DNA of 64,000 bases from Streptomyces sp. NBC_00377 (GCF_036075115.1 NZ_CP107958.1:8370001-8434000), one strand, 5' to 3'. Positions 34,111 through 43,732 are shown, numbered from the stretch's first letter. Translations and numbers: made by a program. The notes: generated from the sequence alone by a model not told the origin.

Positions 34111-36102
34111 CTACGACGGCGACGGCATCAGCGTGACGTCGGCGGCCCGCACGAACGCCACCCGGTGGCCGTACTGGATCTCGTAGTAGAGGTCCTTGCC
34201 GGTCACCACCCGGTGCGAGCCGGTGGCGAACGTGACCGCGTAGTAGTACTCGCCCGGCACCTTGTCACCGACCACGTACTTCTGGCCCCGCGGAAGGGTG
34301 TAGGTCAGCGGTGACACCGTCTGGGCCGGCACCCCCGCCGGGTAGGCGGACGCCTCCGGATAGGCGCGGCCGTAGACCGGAACGCTGTCGCGGCCGTCCT
34401 TGGGAGTGATCACCTGGCCCGCCGCCGGTACCGCCGTCGGATGCCCCTTCGGGTTCCTGAACCACGCCTTCTGCCCCAGGAACCAGATCGCCGTCCAGTC
34501 GCCCCACTGGTCGGCGACCGCGTACTGCTGCCCGGTGGAGACGCGTGAGGAGATGTCGTTCACGCCGGTGGTGGGGGCCGAGCCCTGGCCGACGTCCTTG
34601 ATCAGGGCCGACTTCTCGTCGTGGTCGGAGTACAGCCGCACCGCGCCGGAACCGTGCGCCGCGCACGGTTCACCCTTGGTGACACAGCCCGTGTACACCG
34701 GCTGGTTGGCGCTGTAGTCCGGGCGGATCGTCACCAGGCCGCCGCCGGCCTTGCGGGCCGTCGCCGTGAAGGGCCGGTCCAGCAGCTCGAAGTAGTGCCG
34801 CCAGTCCCAGTACGGGCCCGGGTCGGTGTGCATCCCGGAGACGGTGGCGGTGGTCGGGCCGGGCACGGTGTCGTGGCCCAGAATGTGCTGCCGGTCCAGC
34901 GGGACGCCGTAGCGCGCGGCCAGGTACTTCACCAGGCGCGCCGACGACCGGTACATGGCCTCCGTGTACCAGGCGTCCGGCCGGGCGAGGAAGCCCTCGT
35001 GCTCCAGGCCGATCGACTTGGCGTTGACGTACCAGTTGCCCGCGTGCCAGGCCACGTCCTTGGCCTTCACATGCTGGGCGATGTGGCCGTCGGTCGAGCG
35101 CAGCGAGTAGTTCCAGGACACGTACGTGGGGTCCTGGACCATGTCCAGCACCCCTTCCCAGCCGCCCTCGGTGTCGTGCACGACGATGTACCTGATGCCG
35201 GGGGCGGCCGGCCGGTCGCCGAGGTCGTGGTTGCCGTAGTCGTTGTCGCCGAACTGCTCGTACGGCGCCGGGATCCACTCGCAGGACACCGTCGCCGGGC
35301 ATTCGGTGCCGGCGGCCGAGGCCCTGCGCAGGCCGGTCCGCCGCAGCTGGGCCGTCCGCGGCGCGACCTCCGGCCTGGCGGCCAGGGCGAGCGGCTCACC
35401 GGTGTCCGTGGTGCGCTTCTCGCCGGTGCGGAGCACGGCGTAGACGTCGTTGGCGTAGCCGGCGGCCGTCGCGCTGTCGTCCGCGCCCGAGAAACGCGCC
35501 ACCGCGCCGTACCAGTCCGCCGGGTCGGCGCTCAGGGGCTCACCCAGTTGTCTCTGCGCGGCCGCGAGGAGCGCGGCACCCCCCTTGATGTTGGCCGCCG
35601 GGTCCGTACGCAGTTCCGCCGGGCTGAGGCCGGTGAGCTCCGCCGCCTTCGGCAGGGTCCTCAGCCGGGCCGGGAGCTCTCCGCCCGACGGCCGGCGCAG
35701 GTGCGCCGCGACCCGGGGCGGGCGGGCGGAGTCGCCGCGGGCGTCCTCCGCGTCCTCGCTCCGCGGCGGGGCCGCGGCGAGCGCCGTACGGGCGTCGGTG
35801 AGGTGCATCGGGCCGTAGCCGCCGGTCACGCTCGGCGCTCCGTCGTGCGCGTCCCAGCGGGACTGGAGGTAGGAGACGCCCAGCAGCAGGCTCCGCGGCA
35901 CGTGGTACTGGGCGGCCGCGGCGGTGAAGGCCCGCTGAAGGGCCTGGCCGGAGGAACCCCCGTCGGCCGGGGCCTCCGGAGCCGGGGCGTCGGCCGGGGA
36001 CGCCGCGCCGAGCAGCGGGAACAGCAGAGCCGCGGACGCCATGGCGCCTGCGGCTCTACGGGCTTGTCTGCCGGGTCCTGGGTGAGTGGCGGATTTTCGC
36101 AA
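34111..36102 (-). CDS. Secreted N-acetylmuramoyl-L-alanine amidase, multidomain
   Basis: 663 residues from TTG 36102, which has a full AGGAGG 5 bases upstream (36108-36113); the GTG at 36147 has no such site. Signal peptide with basic start and AGAMASAALLFPLLGAASPADA. Residues about 50-180: a transglycosylase-like helical domain (SLLLGVSYLQSRWDAHDG, YGPMHLTDART). Residues about 270-430: amidase_2/PGRP fold with YIVVHDTEGGWEGVLDMVQD, AWHAGNWYVNAKSIGLEHEG and ILGHDTVPGPTTATVSGMHT, giving the zinc ligands. The C-terminal part looks like SH3-type wall-binding repeats (QYAVADQWGDWTAIWFLGQK). Cleaves the peptide from the glycan in cell wall turnover. Confidence 0.88.
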   Translation of the reverse strand: MRKSATHPGPGRQARRAAGAMASAALLFPLLGAASPADAPAPEAPADGGSSGQALQRAFTAAAAQYHVPRSLLLGVSYLQSRWDAHDGAPSVTGGYGPMHLTDARTALAAAPPRSEDAEDARGDSARPPRVAAHLRRPSGGELPARLRTLPKAAELTGLSPAELRTDPAANIKGGAALLAAAQRQLGEPLSADPADWYGAVARFSGADDSATAAGYANDVYAVLRTGEKRTTDTGEPLALAARPEVAPRTAQLRRTGLRRASAAGTECPATVSCEWIPAPYEQFGDNDYGNHDLGDRPAAPGIRYIVVHDTEGGWEGVLDMVQDPTYVSWNYSLRSTDGHIAQHVKAKDVAWHAGNWYVNAKSIGLEHEGFLARPDAWYTEAMYRSSARLVKYLAARYGVPLDRQHILGHDTVPGPTTATVSGMHTDPGPYWDWRHYFELLDRPFTATARKAGGGLVTIRPDYSANQPVYTGCVTKGEPCAAHGSGAVRLYSDHDEKSALIKDVGQGSAPTTGVNDISSRVSTGQQYAVADQWGDWTAIWFLGQKAWFRNPKGHPTAVPAAGQVITPKDGRDSVPVYGRAYPEASAYPAGVPAQTVSPLTYTLPRGQKYVVGDKVPGEYYYAVTFATGSHRVVTGKDLYYEIQYGHRVAFVRAADVTLMPSPS

Positions 36103-36284
36103 AGCGGCCTCCTGGGACGGGCGTGCGGAGTGCGCGGGGCCTGGCACGGGTCACCTCGTACCGGCTTGCCGACAGCCCGTCAATCATGCGCACAGCCCGC
36201 GGACTTCCCTCGGCGACACCGCTGACGCACCCTCGGGGGGCCGTGGCGCGCCCCCCGTTCAGGCGCACCGCCGGCCTCGTCCCG

Positions 36285-37415
36285 TCAGCGGGTGCCGACC
36301 GCCGCGCGCACCGCCCGACGGGCCAGCTGGCAGTCGTCGTGCAGCCTTCGCAGCAGCAGGCGCTGTTCCTCGCCGGACGGCGTGCCACCCGGCTGGGGCG
36401 CCGAGGGGGCCAGGTCGTGCATCGAGCGCTGCACGGCCGTCTCGTAGGTGCGGATCTCGCGGGTCAGGACCAGCATCAGGTTCACCAGGAAGGCGTCCCG
36501 TGAGGCCGGGCCCGCCGACTGGGCGATCTGGCTGATCTGACGGCGCGCCACCGGCGCGTCGCGCAGCGCCGACCACAGCGTGGCCAGGTCGTAGCCCGGC
36601 AGGTACCAGCCCGCGTGCTCCCAGTCCACCAGCACTGGACCGGCCGGTGAGAGAAGGATGTTCGACAGGAGGGCGTCGCCGTGGCAGAACTGGCCCATGC
36701 CCTGCCGGCCCGCGGTGGCCGCGATGCCGTGCAGCAGCTTCTGGAGGTCGCCCATGTCCCGGTCGGTGAGCAGGCCCAGCTCGTGGTAGCGGGAGATACG
36801 GGCGGCGTAGTCCAGCGGCGCGTCGAAGGTCCCCGCCGGGGGCCGCCAGGCGTTGAGCCGGCAGATCGCGCCGAGTGCCGCGCGGATGTCCGCCCGCGGC
36901 GGGGCCTCGGTCGGATGCCGCTGGAGGGCAGCCACCCGGCCGGGCATCCGCTCGATCACCAGGGTGCAGTTGTCCGGGTCCGCCGCGATCAGTCTCGGCG
37001 CCCGCACCGGGGGGCGGTGCCGGACGAACGTGCGGTATGCGGCTATTTCGTGCCTGATCCGATCGGCCCACGCGGGGGAGTGGTCGAGTAAACACTTGGC
37101 GACCGCCGTGCTCCGCCCGGTCGTACCGACCAGGAGCACCGAGCGTCCGCTGCGGCGCAGTACCTGCACCGGGGCGAACTCCGGGCAGATCCGGTGCACG
37201 GACGCGATCGCCGTGCGCAACTGGGTGCCCTGCGGGCCGGACAGGTCGAGCCGTCCGCTCAGCGGCTGGGCGCCGAGCCCCGCGGGGCGGCGGGCCGGAC
37301 CCGCGCCGAGCGTGGGAGCCGCCGAGCGCGCGGGGTCGAGATAGGGGCCGCCGCCGCCCGGACGGGTGTGCAGCGACCGGGGCGGGGCGGACACGGAGGA
37401 CGATGCTGCGTACAT
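36285..37415 (-). CDS. Phosphotransferase-family (APH-fold) protein
   Basis: 376 residues from ATG 37415, with AAGGG some bases upstream; the longer upstream frame is not homologous. The first ~75 residues are Pro/Ser-rich and poorly ordered. Kinase-like core: STAVAKCLLDHSP (Lys), CTLVIERMPGRVAAL, MGQFCHGDALLSNILLSPAG (HGD-x-x-x-x-N catalytic loop) and GPVLVDWEHAGWYLPGYDLA (metal-binding DWEHAG). This is the aminoglycoside/choline kinase fold; the substrate is not known and resistance should not be assumed. Confidence 0.85.
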   Translation of the reverse strand: MYAASSSVSAPPRSLHTRPGGGGPYLDPARSAAPTLGAGPARRPAGLGAQPLSGRLDLSGPQGTQLRTAIASVHRICPEFAPVQVLRRSGRSVLLVGTTGRSTAVAKCLLDHSPAWADRIRHEIAAYRTFVRHRPPVRAPRLIAADPDNCTLVIERMPGRVAALQRHPTEAPPRADIRAALGAICRLNAWRPPAGTFDAPLDYAARISRYHELGLLTDRDMGDLQKLLHGIAATAGRQGMGQFCHGDALLSNILLSPAGPVLVDWEHAGWYLPGYDLATLWSALRDAPVARRQISQIAQSAGPASRDAFLVNLMLVLTREIRTYETAVQRSMHDLAPSAPQPGGTPSGEEQRLLLRRLHDDCQLARRAVRAAVGTR

Positions 37416-37647
37416 GGGGGAAACAGATCCCTTCGTGTGCCGGACGTCAAAGCGCTGCCCCGACCGGTCCTTTCGGGTACACCCTGGGGAATGTCCCTCG
37501 GCGACCGGGTCGGGGTGGCGCTTTCCTACCTGACACCTGTCGCCCAGTGGCACACCATCTGGCGGACCCTGGCGAACCCTGGCGAATAGTCGCCCGGCAA
37601 CTTTCACCGGGCTACTGTCAACTCAGCCGAGAACCTGGGGGCTTGAC

Positions 37648-39159
37648 GTGAGCGGACAACCCAACACCCGTCTCTCGGACCTGTTCGGCCTGGCCGGCTG
37701 GTCCAAGGGTGAACTCGCGAGGCTGGTCAACCGGCAGGCGGCGGCCATGGGCCACCCCCAGCTGTCGACCGACACCTCCCGGGTGCGGCGGTGGATCGAC
37801 ACGGGAGAGATCCCGCGCGATCCGGTGCCGCGGGTGCTGGCGGCCCTGTTCACCGAGCGTCTCGGCCGTGTCGTGACCATCGAGGACCTCGGTCTGGTCC
37901 GGCACGGGCGTACAGGTAAACGGCCCGGCGGCGGGAGTGTCGAACACCCCGACGGTGTGCCGTGGGCGCCCGAACGGACAGCTGCGGTCCTCACCGAATT
38001 CACGGGAATGGACCTCATGCTCAACCGACGCGGCTTGGTGGGCGCGGGTGCCGCGCTCGCAGCGGGATCAGCTCTCAGCAGTGCCATGTACGAGTGGCTG
38101 CACACCGACCCCACCCTCTCCTCCGACGCACCTGTCATCGACCATCCCCTCCTCCACCATGCCGACCCCGCCGGGTTCGACCGCTACGAGGCCGCCCCCA
38201 TCGGAACGGAGGAGGTGGACGAACTCGAACGCTCGGTCGAGGTGTTCCGGGCCTGGGACGCCGCCCGCGGAGGCGGGCTGCAACGCAAGGCCGTGGTGGG
38301 ACAGCTCAACGAGGTGGGCGGCATCCTCGCCTACCGCCACCCCGCCCATCTCCAGCGGCGCCTGTGGGGCGTCGCCGCGAACCTCGCCGTCCTCGCGGGC
38401 TGGATGTCGCACGACGTCGGTCTGGAGCCCACGGCCCAGAAGTACTTCGTCATCGCCGCCCATGCCGCACGAGAGGGCGGCGACCGGCCACGGGCGGGCG
38501 AGGCGCTCTCCCGGGCCGCCCGTCAGATGGTCCATCTCGGCCGGCCCGGCGAGGCCCTCGACCTGATGAACCTCGCCCAGTCCGGTTCCGGTGACCACGC
38601 GCTGCCGCGCACCCGGGCGATGTTCCACACCGTCGAGGCGTGGGCGCAGGCGTCGATGGGCAAGGGCCAGGCCATGCGCCGGACCCTCGGCCGGGCGGAG
38701 GACCTCTTCGTCTCCGACAAGGGCGACGTCACCCCGCCGTCCTGGATGCAGACCTTCAAGGACGAGGATCTGTACGGCATGCAGGCGCTGGCCTACCGCA
38801 CGCTGGCCGAGTTCGAGCCGCAGGCGGCCACGCAGGCCCAGTACTACGCGCAGAAGGCGCTCACGCTGCGCGTCGACGGACGGGAGCGTTCGAAGATCTT
38901 CGACCATCTGTCCATGGCGTCCGCCTGCTTCATCGCGGACGACCCCGAACAGGCGGACAGGTTCGCGCGACTGGCCCTGATGTCGATGGGGTCGAACTCC
39001 TCCCGGCGCACCTGGGACCGGCTGAGCCAGATGTACCGGCTCACCGCGCAGTACGCCGACTACCCGAGGATCAGCGAGCTGCGCGAGGAGATCAGGCAGG
39101 CGCTGCCGAGGCCGAAGGGCGCCAAGGCGGGCAAGGGGGGCAGCGGGGCTCAGGTGTGA
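37648..39159 (+). CDS. NsdA/NsdB-type TPR regulatory protein
   Basis: 503 residues from GTG 37648. N-terminus LSDLFGLAGWSKGELARLVN and TSRVRRWIDTGEIPRDPVPR is a helix-turn-helix-like domain; the remainder is alpha-helical with degenerate tetratricopeptide repeats (RPRAGEALSRAARQMVHLGR, SKIFDHLSMASACFIADDPE, QADRFARLALMSMG). This layout is that of the Streptomyces negative regulators NsdA and NsdB, which repress sporulation and antibiotic production. I cannot tell which orthologue it is, so no symbol is given. Two 10-base direct repeats (ACCCTGGCGA) lie upstream at 37566-37585. Confidence 0.8.
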   Translation: MSGQPNTRLSDLFGLAGWSKGELARLVNRQAAAMGHPQLSTDTSRVRRWIDTGEIPRDPVPRVLAALFTERLGRVVTIEDLGLVRHGRTGKRPGGGSVEHPDGVPWAPERTAAVLTEFTGMDLMLNRRGLVGAGAALAAGSALSSAMYEWLHTDPTLSSDAPVIDHPLLHHADPAGFDRYEAAPIGTEEVDELERSVEVFRAWDAARGGGLQRKAVVGQLNEVGGILAYRHPAHLQRRLWGVAANLAVLAGWMSHDVGLEPTAQKYFVIAAHAAREGGDRPRAGEALSRAARQMVHLGRPGEALDLMNLAQSGSGDHALPRTRAMFHTVEAWAQASMGKGQAMRRTLGRAEDLFVSDKGDVTPPSWMQTFKDEDLYGMQALAYRTLAEFEPQAATQAQYYAQKALTLRVDGRERSKIFDHLSMASACFIADDPEQADRFARLALMSMGSNSSRRTWDRLSQMYRLTAQYADYPRISELREEIRQALPRPKGAKAGKGGSGAQV

Positions 39160-39183
39160 GCCGGTGGACGGCGGTCGGGTGGC

Positions 39184-40575
39184 TCACCGGGTGACCCGGG
39201 CGACCAGTACGCAGGCGTCGTCCGCTCGCTCGCTCCCGCCGCACTCCTCCATGGCCGTCCGCACGCAGTCCTGTGCGGTGCGGGCCCTGTCCAGACGGGG
39301 CGCCAGGGCGAGGAGACGGTCGGGGGGCGCGAGTGCGTCGGTGTGCAGCAGGAGCAGGTCGCCTTCTTCGAGGGTCTCCTCGGCCTGTCCGTAGGCGGCG
39401 CGTGCGGTGGCGCCCAGGAGTACGCCTTCCGGGGCGTCCAGCCGACGGCCCGTCCCGTCGCGGAACAGCAGTGGGGCTGGGTGTCCGGCCTGCGCCCACG
39501 TCAGGGTGCGGGTGTCGGGCCGGTAGCGGCAGCAGACCGCGCTGCCCAGGGCCGGTTGCGCGGTGGCGTCCAGTAACTGGTTGAGCAGGGACATCAGTTG
39601 GGCCGGCCCGGTGCCCGTCATCGCCATACCGCGCAGGGCGCCCAGCATCATCGCCGTGCTCGAACTGACGGACGGGCCGTGTCCGGTGAGGTCGCCGACG
39701 CTGAGCAGTGTCTGACCGTCGCAGAGTTCGAGCGCGTCGTACCAGTCGCCGCCGATCTGTGACGTCGTCGCGGCGGGCAGGTAGTGGGCGGCGACGTCGA
39801 GGGAGCCGGGGCCCTGGTGCGGGAGACGCAGGGCGCCGCGCCAGGCCGGCAGCACCGCCTCGTGCAGTTCCACTGCGAGCCGGTGTTCGGTCTGGGCCCG
39901 GTGCTGCTGGTGCTGGAGGCGGTCACGGCTGTCGCGCACCGCCCGCTGGTTGCGGCGCAGTGCGCTGACGTCGCGCAGTACGGCCCACATCGACGCGGTG
40001 CCGCCCTCGGGGTCGAGCACGGGCTCGCCCATCATGTGCACGGTGCGGCTCTCGCCGTCCGGCCGCACGACACGGAACTCGCCGTCGATGGGCCGGGCGT
40101 CCACGAGGCAGTCGGTGACCATCGTCGTGAGCTTGGGCCGGTCCTCGTCGAGGACGAGCGAGGGCAGTTCGTCGAGGGTGAGCGGGGGAGCGGCGGGGTC
40201 GCGGCCGAGGATGCCGTAGAGCTCCTCGGACCAGAACGCCTCGTCCGTCAGCAGATTCCACTCGGCGCTGCCGACCCGGCTGAGCAGGGACTCGGGCCGG
40301 GGCGGCACCGGCGTGGCGGGCGTCGGGGCGGGCACGGGTGGCGGGCCGTCACGCAATTGGGCCAAGTGCGCGCCCAGGTCGTCGAGTTGCTGGAGGGCCA
40401 GGTCGTAGAGCGCGCGCTGCCAGCGTTCCTGCGGGTCCGCGGTGTCGCTGCGGGTGTCGTGGCGCACGGCGTCCATGTCGCCCTTGAGCCGGCGTGTCTG
40501 TGTGATCAGCGCGTCGACCGAGCCGCGCCCCGGCGGCCGGGCGGCTGGGCGATCCGCGGAGACAGGGGGCGGCAT
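39184..40575 (-). CDS. PAS-domain PP2C/SpoIIE-type protein phosphatase
   Basis: 463 residues from ATG 40575 (GGAG seven bases upstream); a TTG at 40617 is less likely. A PAS domain occupies about residues 100-210 (VGSAEWNLLTDEAFWSEELY, DGEFRVVRPDGESRTVHMMG). The SpoIIE/RsbU-like PP2C domain follows (about 235-460): VELHEAVLPAWRGALRLPHQ, SQIGGDWYDALELCDGQTLL (metal Asp), SVGDLTGHGPSVSS, LTWAQAGHPAPLLFRDG, LLLLHTDAL. It should dephosphorylate an anti-sigma-factor antagonist in a partner-switching stress or development pathway. No anti-sigma gene is adjacent. Confidence 0.9.
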   Translation of the reverse strand: MPPPVSADRPAARPPGRGSVDALITQTRRLKGDMDAVRHDTRSDTADPQERWQRALYDLALQQLDDLGAHLAQLRDGPPPVPAPTPATPVPPRPESLLSRVGSAEWNLLTDEAFWSEELYGILGRDPAAPPLTLDELPSLVLDEDRPKLTTMVTDCLVDARPIDGEFRVVRPDGESRTVHMMGEPVLDPEGGTASMWAVLRDVSALRRNQRAVRDSRDRLQHQQHRAQTEHRLAVELHEAVLPAWRGALRLPHQGPGSLDVAAHYLPAATTSQIGGDWYDALELCDGQTLLSVGDLTGHGPSVSSSTAMMLGALRGMAMTGTGPAQLMSLLNQLLDATAQPALGSAVCCRYRPDTRTLTWAQAGHPAPLLFRDGTGRRLDAPEGVLLGATARAAYGQAEETLEEGDLLLLHTDALAPPDRLLALAPRLDRARTAQDCVRTAMEECGGSERADDACVLVARVTR

Positions 40576-40924
40576 GACGCACTCCGATGCGGGACGGTCC
40601 GGCGAAAGCTGACACAAGGGCCGTTACGACTGTTGCACAGCCCGCGACGGCGTGTAAGAGATTTGGCAACACACGATTCAGTGGTGCTTCTGGCATATGC
40701 CACTGTCTATCCGGAGGCCCTGCGGGGAGTGGTCGACACCTGCGCTCGGGGGGTCAAGTCGTAGGTGACGTACGTGACTTGGGGGACGCCTGAGGGGGTC
40801 GAGGTGACCATCGGTCGCATGTTCGGCGGGCTGATGTTCCAGGCCCTGGGCTCTGTGACGCAGGTCACACGAATTGGACGCCGCTTTCGCGTAATGCAGG
40901 AGGCCTCTCCGAGGTCGTACATGC
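40576..40924. promoter_or_regulatory. Divergent regulatory gap between PP2C and SsgA-like genes
   Basis: A 349-base gap with several inverted repeats: CAGTGG/CCACTG at 40679-40684 and 40700-40705, and CAAGTC/GACTTG at 40755-40760 and 40776-40781, each with 15-base spacers. A CRP-like palindrome lies at 40854-40869. It holds no gene. Confidence 0.5.
40854..40869. promoter_or_regulatory. CRP-like binding site
   Basis: TGTGACGCAGGTCACA fits TGTGA-N6-TCACA exactly and is fully symmetric except for its 4-base centre. It lies 55 bases upstream of the SsgA-like start codon. Streptomyces Crp is known to bind GTG-N6-CAC sites and to influence development and secondary metabolism. Confidence 0.65.
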
Positions 40925-41338
40925 ATGGACATCACTCTGGAACAGCCTGTCCGCGCCCGTCTGATCACCGCGGAAGACCAGGAGCTGCCCGTGCCCGCCA
41001 CGCTCCGCTACGACTCCTGCGACCCGTTCGCCGTGCACGTCGACTTCCCCGCGGAGGTCTCCCTCGCGGGAGAGGCGGTCACCTGGACCTTCGGGCGCGC
41101 CCTGCTGGAGCAGGGCGTGAGCGGTCCGGCCGGAAGCGGTGACGTGCACATCTGGCCCTGCGGGCGGGCCCGTACGGTGGTGGAGTTCCACTCCCCGCTC
41201 GGTCTGGCCCTGCTCCAGTTCGACACGGGCGCCCTGCGCAGGTTCCTGGTGCGCAGCTACGCCGTGGTCGCGCCGGGCCGGGAGGATGTCGGCGCCGCCG
41301 TGGACCAGGGCCTCGAAGCCCTGCTCGGCAACGTCTGA
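40925..41338 (+). CDS. SsgA-like sporulation/cell division protein (SALP)
   Basis: 137 residues from ATG 40925 with GAGG 10 bases upstream. The SALP fold is evident: LPVPATLRYDSCDPFAVHVD, VTWTFGRALLEQGVSGPAGS, GDVHIWPCGRARTVVEFHSP, ALLQFDTGALRRFLVRSYAV. Proteins of this family control septum site choice, peptidoglycan remodelling or spore wall assembly in sporulating actinomycetes. Which SALP this is cannot be fixed from memory. It faces a PP2C phosphatase and is preceded by a CRP-like site. Confidence 0.92.
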   Translation: MDITLEQPVRARLITAEDQELPVPATLRYDSCDPFAVHVDFPAEVSLAGEAVTWTFGRALLEQGVSGPAGSGDVHIWPCGRARTVVEFHSPLGLALLQFDTGALRRFLVRSYAVVAPGREDVGAAVDQGLEALLGNV

Positions 41339-41351
41339 GGGCCGCCGGGTG

Positions 41352-42377
41352 TCAGTGACCGCCCCCGGCGTACAGGCCGGGGCGCGGGGCGAGTTCGACG
41401 GCGACGCGGGCGCCGCTCTCCAGTGCCCGGATGCCGGCCTCGGCGACGGCGGAGGCCGCGTAGCCGTCCCAGACGGTCGGGCCGGTGACCCGGCCGCGCC
41501 GGGTGGCGTCCACCCAGGCCTGCACCTCGCGGTCGTAGGCGTCCCCGAACCGTACGAGGTAGTCCTGGGGCACGTCCGCGCCGGCGGCGCCCCGTGCGGT
41601 GACGAGCATGCCCTGGTCGTCACCGACACGCGCACTGCCCGCCTCGCACACGGCCTCGCAGCGCACCTGGTAGCCGAAGCCGCAGTTGACGAAGACCTCC
41701 ACGTCCACCAGGGCGCCCTCCTCGGTCTCGAAGAGCACGAACTGCGGGTCGAGCAGGCCCTGCGGGGCGCCTGACGAGGGGCGCGGGCGCCGCACGGTGA
41801 CCGAGGTCAGCTCCTGGCCGAGCAGCCAGCGGGCGGCGTCGATCTCGTGCGACACCGAGCTGTCGATCAGCATCGCGCTGGTGAAGCCCGCGGGTGAGGA
41901 GACGTTGCGGTGGACACAGTGCAGCATCAGGGGCCGGCCGAGCCGTCCGTCGTCCAACAGGGCCTTGAGCCTGCGGTACTCGACGTCGTAGCGCCGCATG
42001 AACCCGATCTGCGCGAGCCGCCGGCCAAGCCTGGCCTCCGCCTCCAGCACCCGCAGGGCTCCGGCCGGGTCGGGCACCATGGGTTTCTCGCACAGCACCG
42101 CAAGCCCGCGGGCGAAAGCCGCCAGCAGCGCCTCCTGGTGCGCGGGACCGGGCGAGGCGATCAGGACGGCCTCGACCCCGGGCGCGTCGAGGGCGGCCTC
42201 CGCCTCCGTGTGGACCGTCACTCCCGGGATACCTGCCACGGCCTCCTTCGCGCGTGCGGCGTCGGGGTCCGCCACGGCGGCGACCCTGGCCCCGCTCACC
42301 ACGCGATCGAGGCGGCGAATGTGATCGGCCCCCATGTGTCCGGCGCCCAGTACGGCGACGCCCAGCAGGTCACCCAC
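41352..42377 (-). CDS. Gfo/Idh/MocA-family dehydrogenase (inositol 2-dehydrogenase-like)
   Basis: 341 residues from GTG 42377, with GGGAGGGTGAGGG upstream. VAVLGAGHMGADHIRRLDRV is the NAD-binding loop, GLAVLCEKPMVPDPAGALRV carries the family EKP motif with catalytic Lys, and QIGFMRRYDVEYRRLKALLD and SVSHEIDAARWLLG (DxxRW with His) are the substrate side. This spacing matches myo-inositol 2-dehydrogenases. No other inositol catabolic genes are adjacent, so sugar or polyol specificity is uncertain. Confidence 0.87.
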   Translation of the reverse strand: MGDLLGVAVLGAGHMGADHIRRLDRVVSGARVAAVADPDAARAKEAVAGIPGVTVHTEAEAALDAPGVEAVLIASPGPAHQEALLAAFARGLAVLCEKPMVPDPAGALRVLEAEARLGRRLAQIGFMRRYDVEYRRLKALLDDGRLGRPLMLHCVHRNVSSPAGFTSAMLIDSSVSHEIDAARWLLGQELTSVTVRRPRPSSGAPQGLLDPQFVLFETEEGALVDVEVFVNCGFGYQVRCEAVCEAGSARVGDDQGMLVTARGAAGADVPQDYLVRFGDAYDREVQAWVDATRRGRVTGPTVWDGYAASAVAEAGIRALESGARVAVELAPRPGLYAGGGH

Positions 42378-42503
42378 GCGCCCTCACCCTCCCGGTCGAC
42401 GATCACGCCGTAGCGTACGCCGCCGGGCAAAGCCGCTGAACAGGGCCTGGGGAGGGCACCGTGGCGACGCCGGGATCCTGACCGGGCCGCCCTCGGGCGG
42501 GTG

Positions 42504-43598
42504 TCAGTACCGCAGCACCCCCGCCATCCCGTCCGCGTCGCCCAGCGTGCCGTCGGGCACGAAGCGCACCTCGGCGCCCGTCTCCAGGCACTGCTCGACG
42601 ATCTCGTCCACGATGTCCTCGCGGGCGTCCGGATCGCCGCTCGCGGCCGGGACGAGATGGTCGCCGCCGTCGCGGACCGTGACGCGGTGGTTCTCCTCGA
42701 CGGCCAGCAGCCGGACCCGGCCCTCCCTGGCGCTCTGCCAGAGCTCGTCGACGCCCGCCGCGAAGGTCTTGTGCCCGCGGGCCGAGTCGAGCTCCCGGGC
42801 GACGGCGGCGGTGTCGCGGCGGGCCTGCGCCTCGTGCAGCGGGCGCACCGCCTGCCACACCGCGTCCGGCGTGCCGTGGGAGAGCCCGCCGTGCGGGAGG
42901 TGCACCGCGTCCCGGGCGGCTCCCCCGAACTCGTCGAGGAGCGACAGCGCCGCCGGTTCGCCGGTGACGTACACCGTCCGCCGGCGCTCGCGTACCAGCG
43001 CGCCCAGGGCGGTGTCGGCGTCGCGCAGGAAGCGGCGGGTGTCCTCGTCACGGAAGGTGCTGGGCAGGTCGCCGGTCCGTTCCATGCGCTCGGCGTCGAA
43101 GTTCTGCTCACGTCTGACCAGCGGGAAGCCGCCGGCCCGCGCCTCGGTGACCCGGTCGGCGCCGCCGTTCCACAGTGTGACCCGGTCGGCGGAGACCGAC
43201 ATCACCCAGAACGGCCGTTCCGAGGCCCGGGCGGAGACGAGGTTGCGGGTCAGGAACGTGTCGGAGAGCACGACGCGCTCCGGTACGGCACGGCCGAGGG
43301 ACCACACCTGGTGCTCGCCCGGGGCGGCGTAGATCACGAGGCCGTCCTCGCTGTGCGCCAGGTCGACCTCGGCCAGGGCCCGGTCCAGCTGGTCGGCGAC
43401 GTCGGCGCGCCGCTCCCGGGTGACCGCCGGGTCGCTCTCGAGCTGCTTCTTCGCCTCGGCCACGACATTGCGCAACCGGACCCGGTCCTGGGCGTTCTCG
43501 GGTTCCCGCCGATGGGTCGGCGTCAGCACGGACACCGCGGGATAGGGCCGCGGGCGGCGCAGTTCGGAGAGGGTCGCGGGGCTGAGTGCGTGCTCCAT
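42504..43598 (-). CDS. baeRF (bacterial archaeo-eukaryotic release factor) family protein
   Basis: 364 residues from ATG 43598; the frame runs further upstream without homology. RRPRPYPAVSVLTPTHRREP, GLVIYAAPGEHQVWSLGRAV, ERVVLSDTFLTRNLVSARAS, PFWVMSVSADRVTLWNGGAD and a C-terminal EDIVDEIVEQCLETGAEVRF, VPDGTLGDADGMAGVLRY fit the eRF1-like baeRF proteins that are common in actinobacteria. Suggested roles are in ribosome rescue or stress response; none is shown for this group. It is the last gene before the biosynthetic cluster. Confidence 0.75.
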   Translation of the reverse strand: MEHALSPATLSELRRPRPYPAVSVLTPTHRREPENAQDRVRLRNVVAEAKKQLESDPAVTRERRADVADQLDRALAEVDLAHSEDGLVIYAAPGEHQVWSLGRAVPERVVLSDTFLTRNLVSARASERPFWVMSVSADRVTLWNGGADRVTEARAGGFPLVRREQNFDAERMERTGDLPSTFRDEDTRRFLRDADTALGALVRERRRTVYVTGEPAALSLLDEFGGAARDAVHLPHGGLSHGTPDAVWQAVRPLHEAQARRDTAAVARELDSARGHKTFAAGVDELWQSAREGRVRLLAVEENHRVTVRDGGDHLVPAASGDPDAREDIVDEIVEQCLETGAEVRFVPDGTLGDADGMAGVLRY

Positions 43599-43732
43599 AC
43601 CAGCACCATAGGACCGATCCGGCCAGGGGGCATTTGGGGGAACGGCGGGATCGCGCACGGACGGGGACCGTGCCGATCGGGGCGCGCCGCGTGGCCGAAA
43701 ATGTGCCGGATGGCGGGTTCGGTGTCGAAGTA

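Noticed and set aside
36103..36147. GTG start at 36147 for the amidase
   Set aside because: No ribosome site there, while TTG 36102 has AGGAGG five bases upstream and gives a normal signal peptide.
36285..37415. Antibiotic resistance by the APH-fold protein
   Set aside because: The fold also covers choline, homoserine and other small-molecule kinases. No resistance-specific feature or context is visible.
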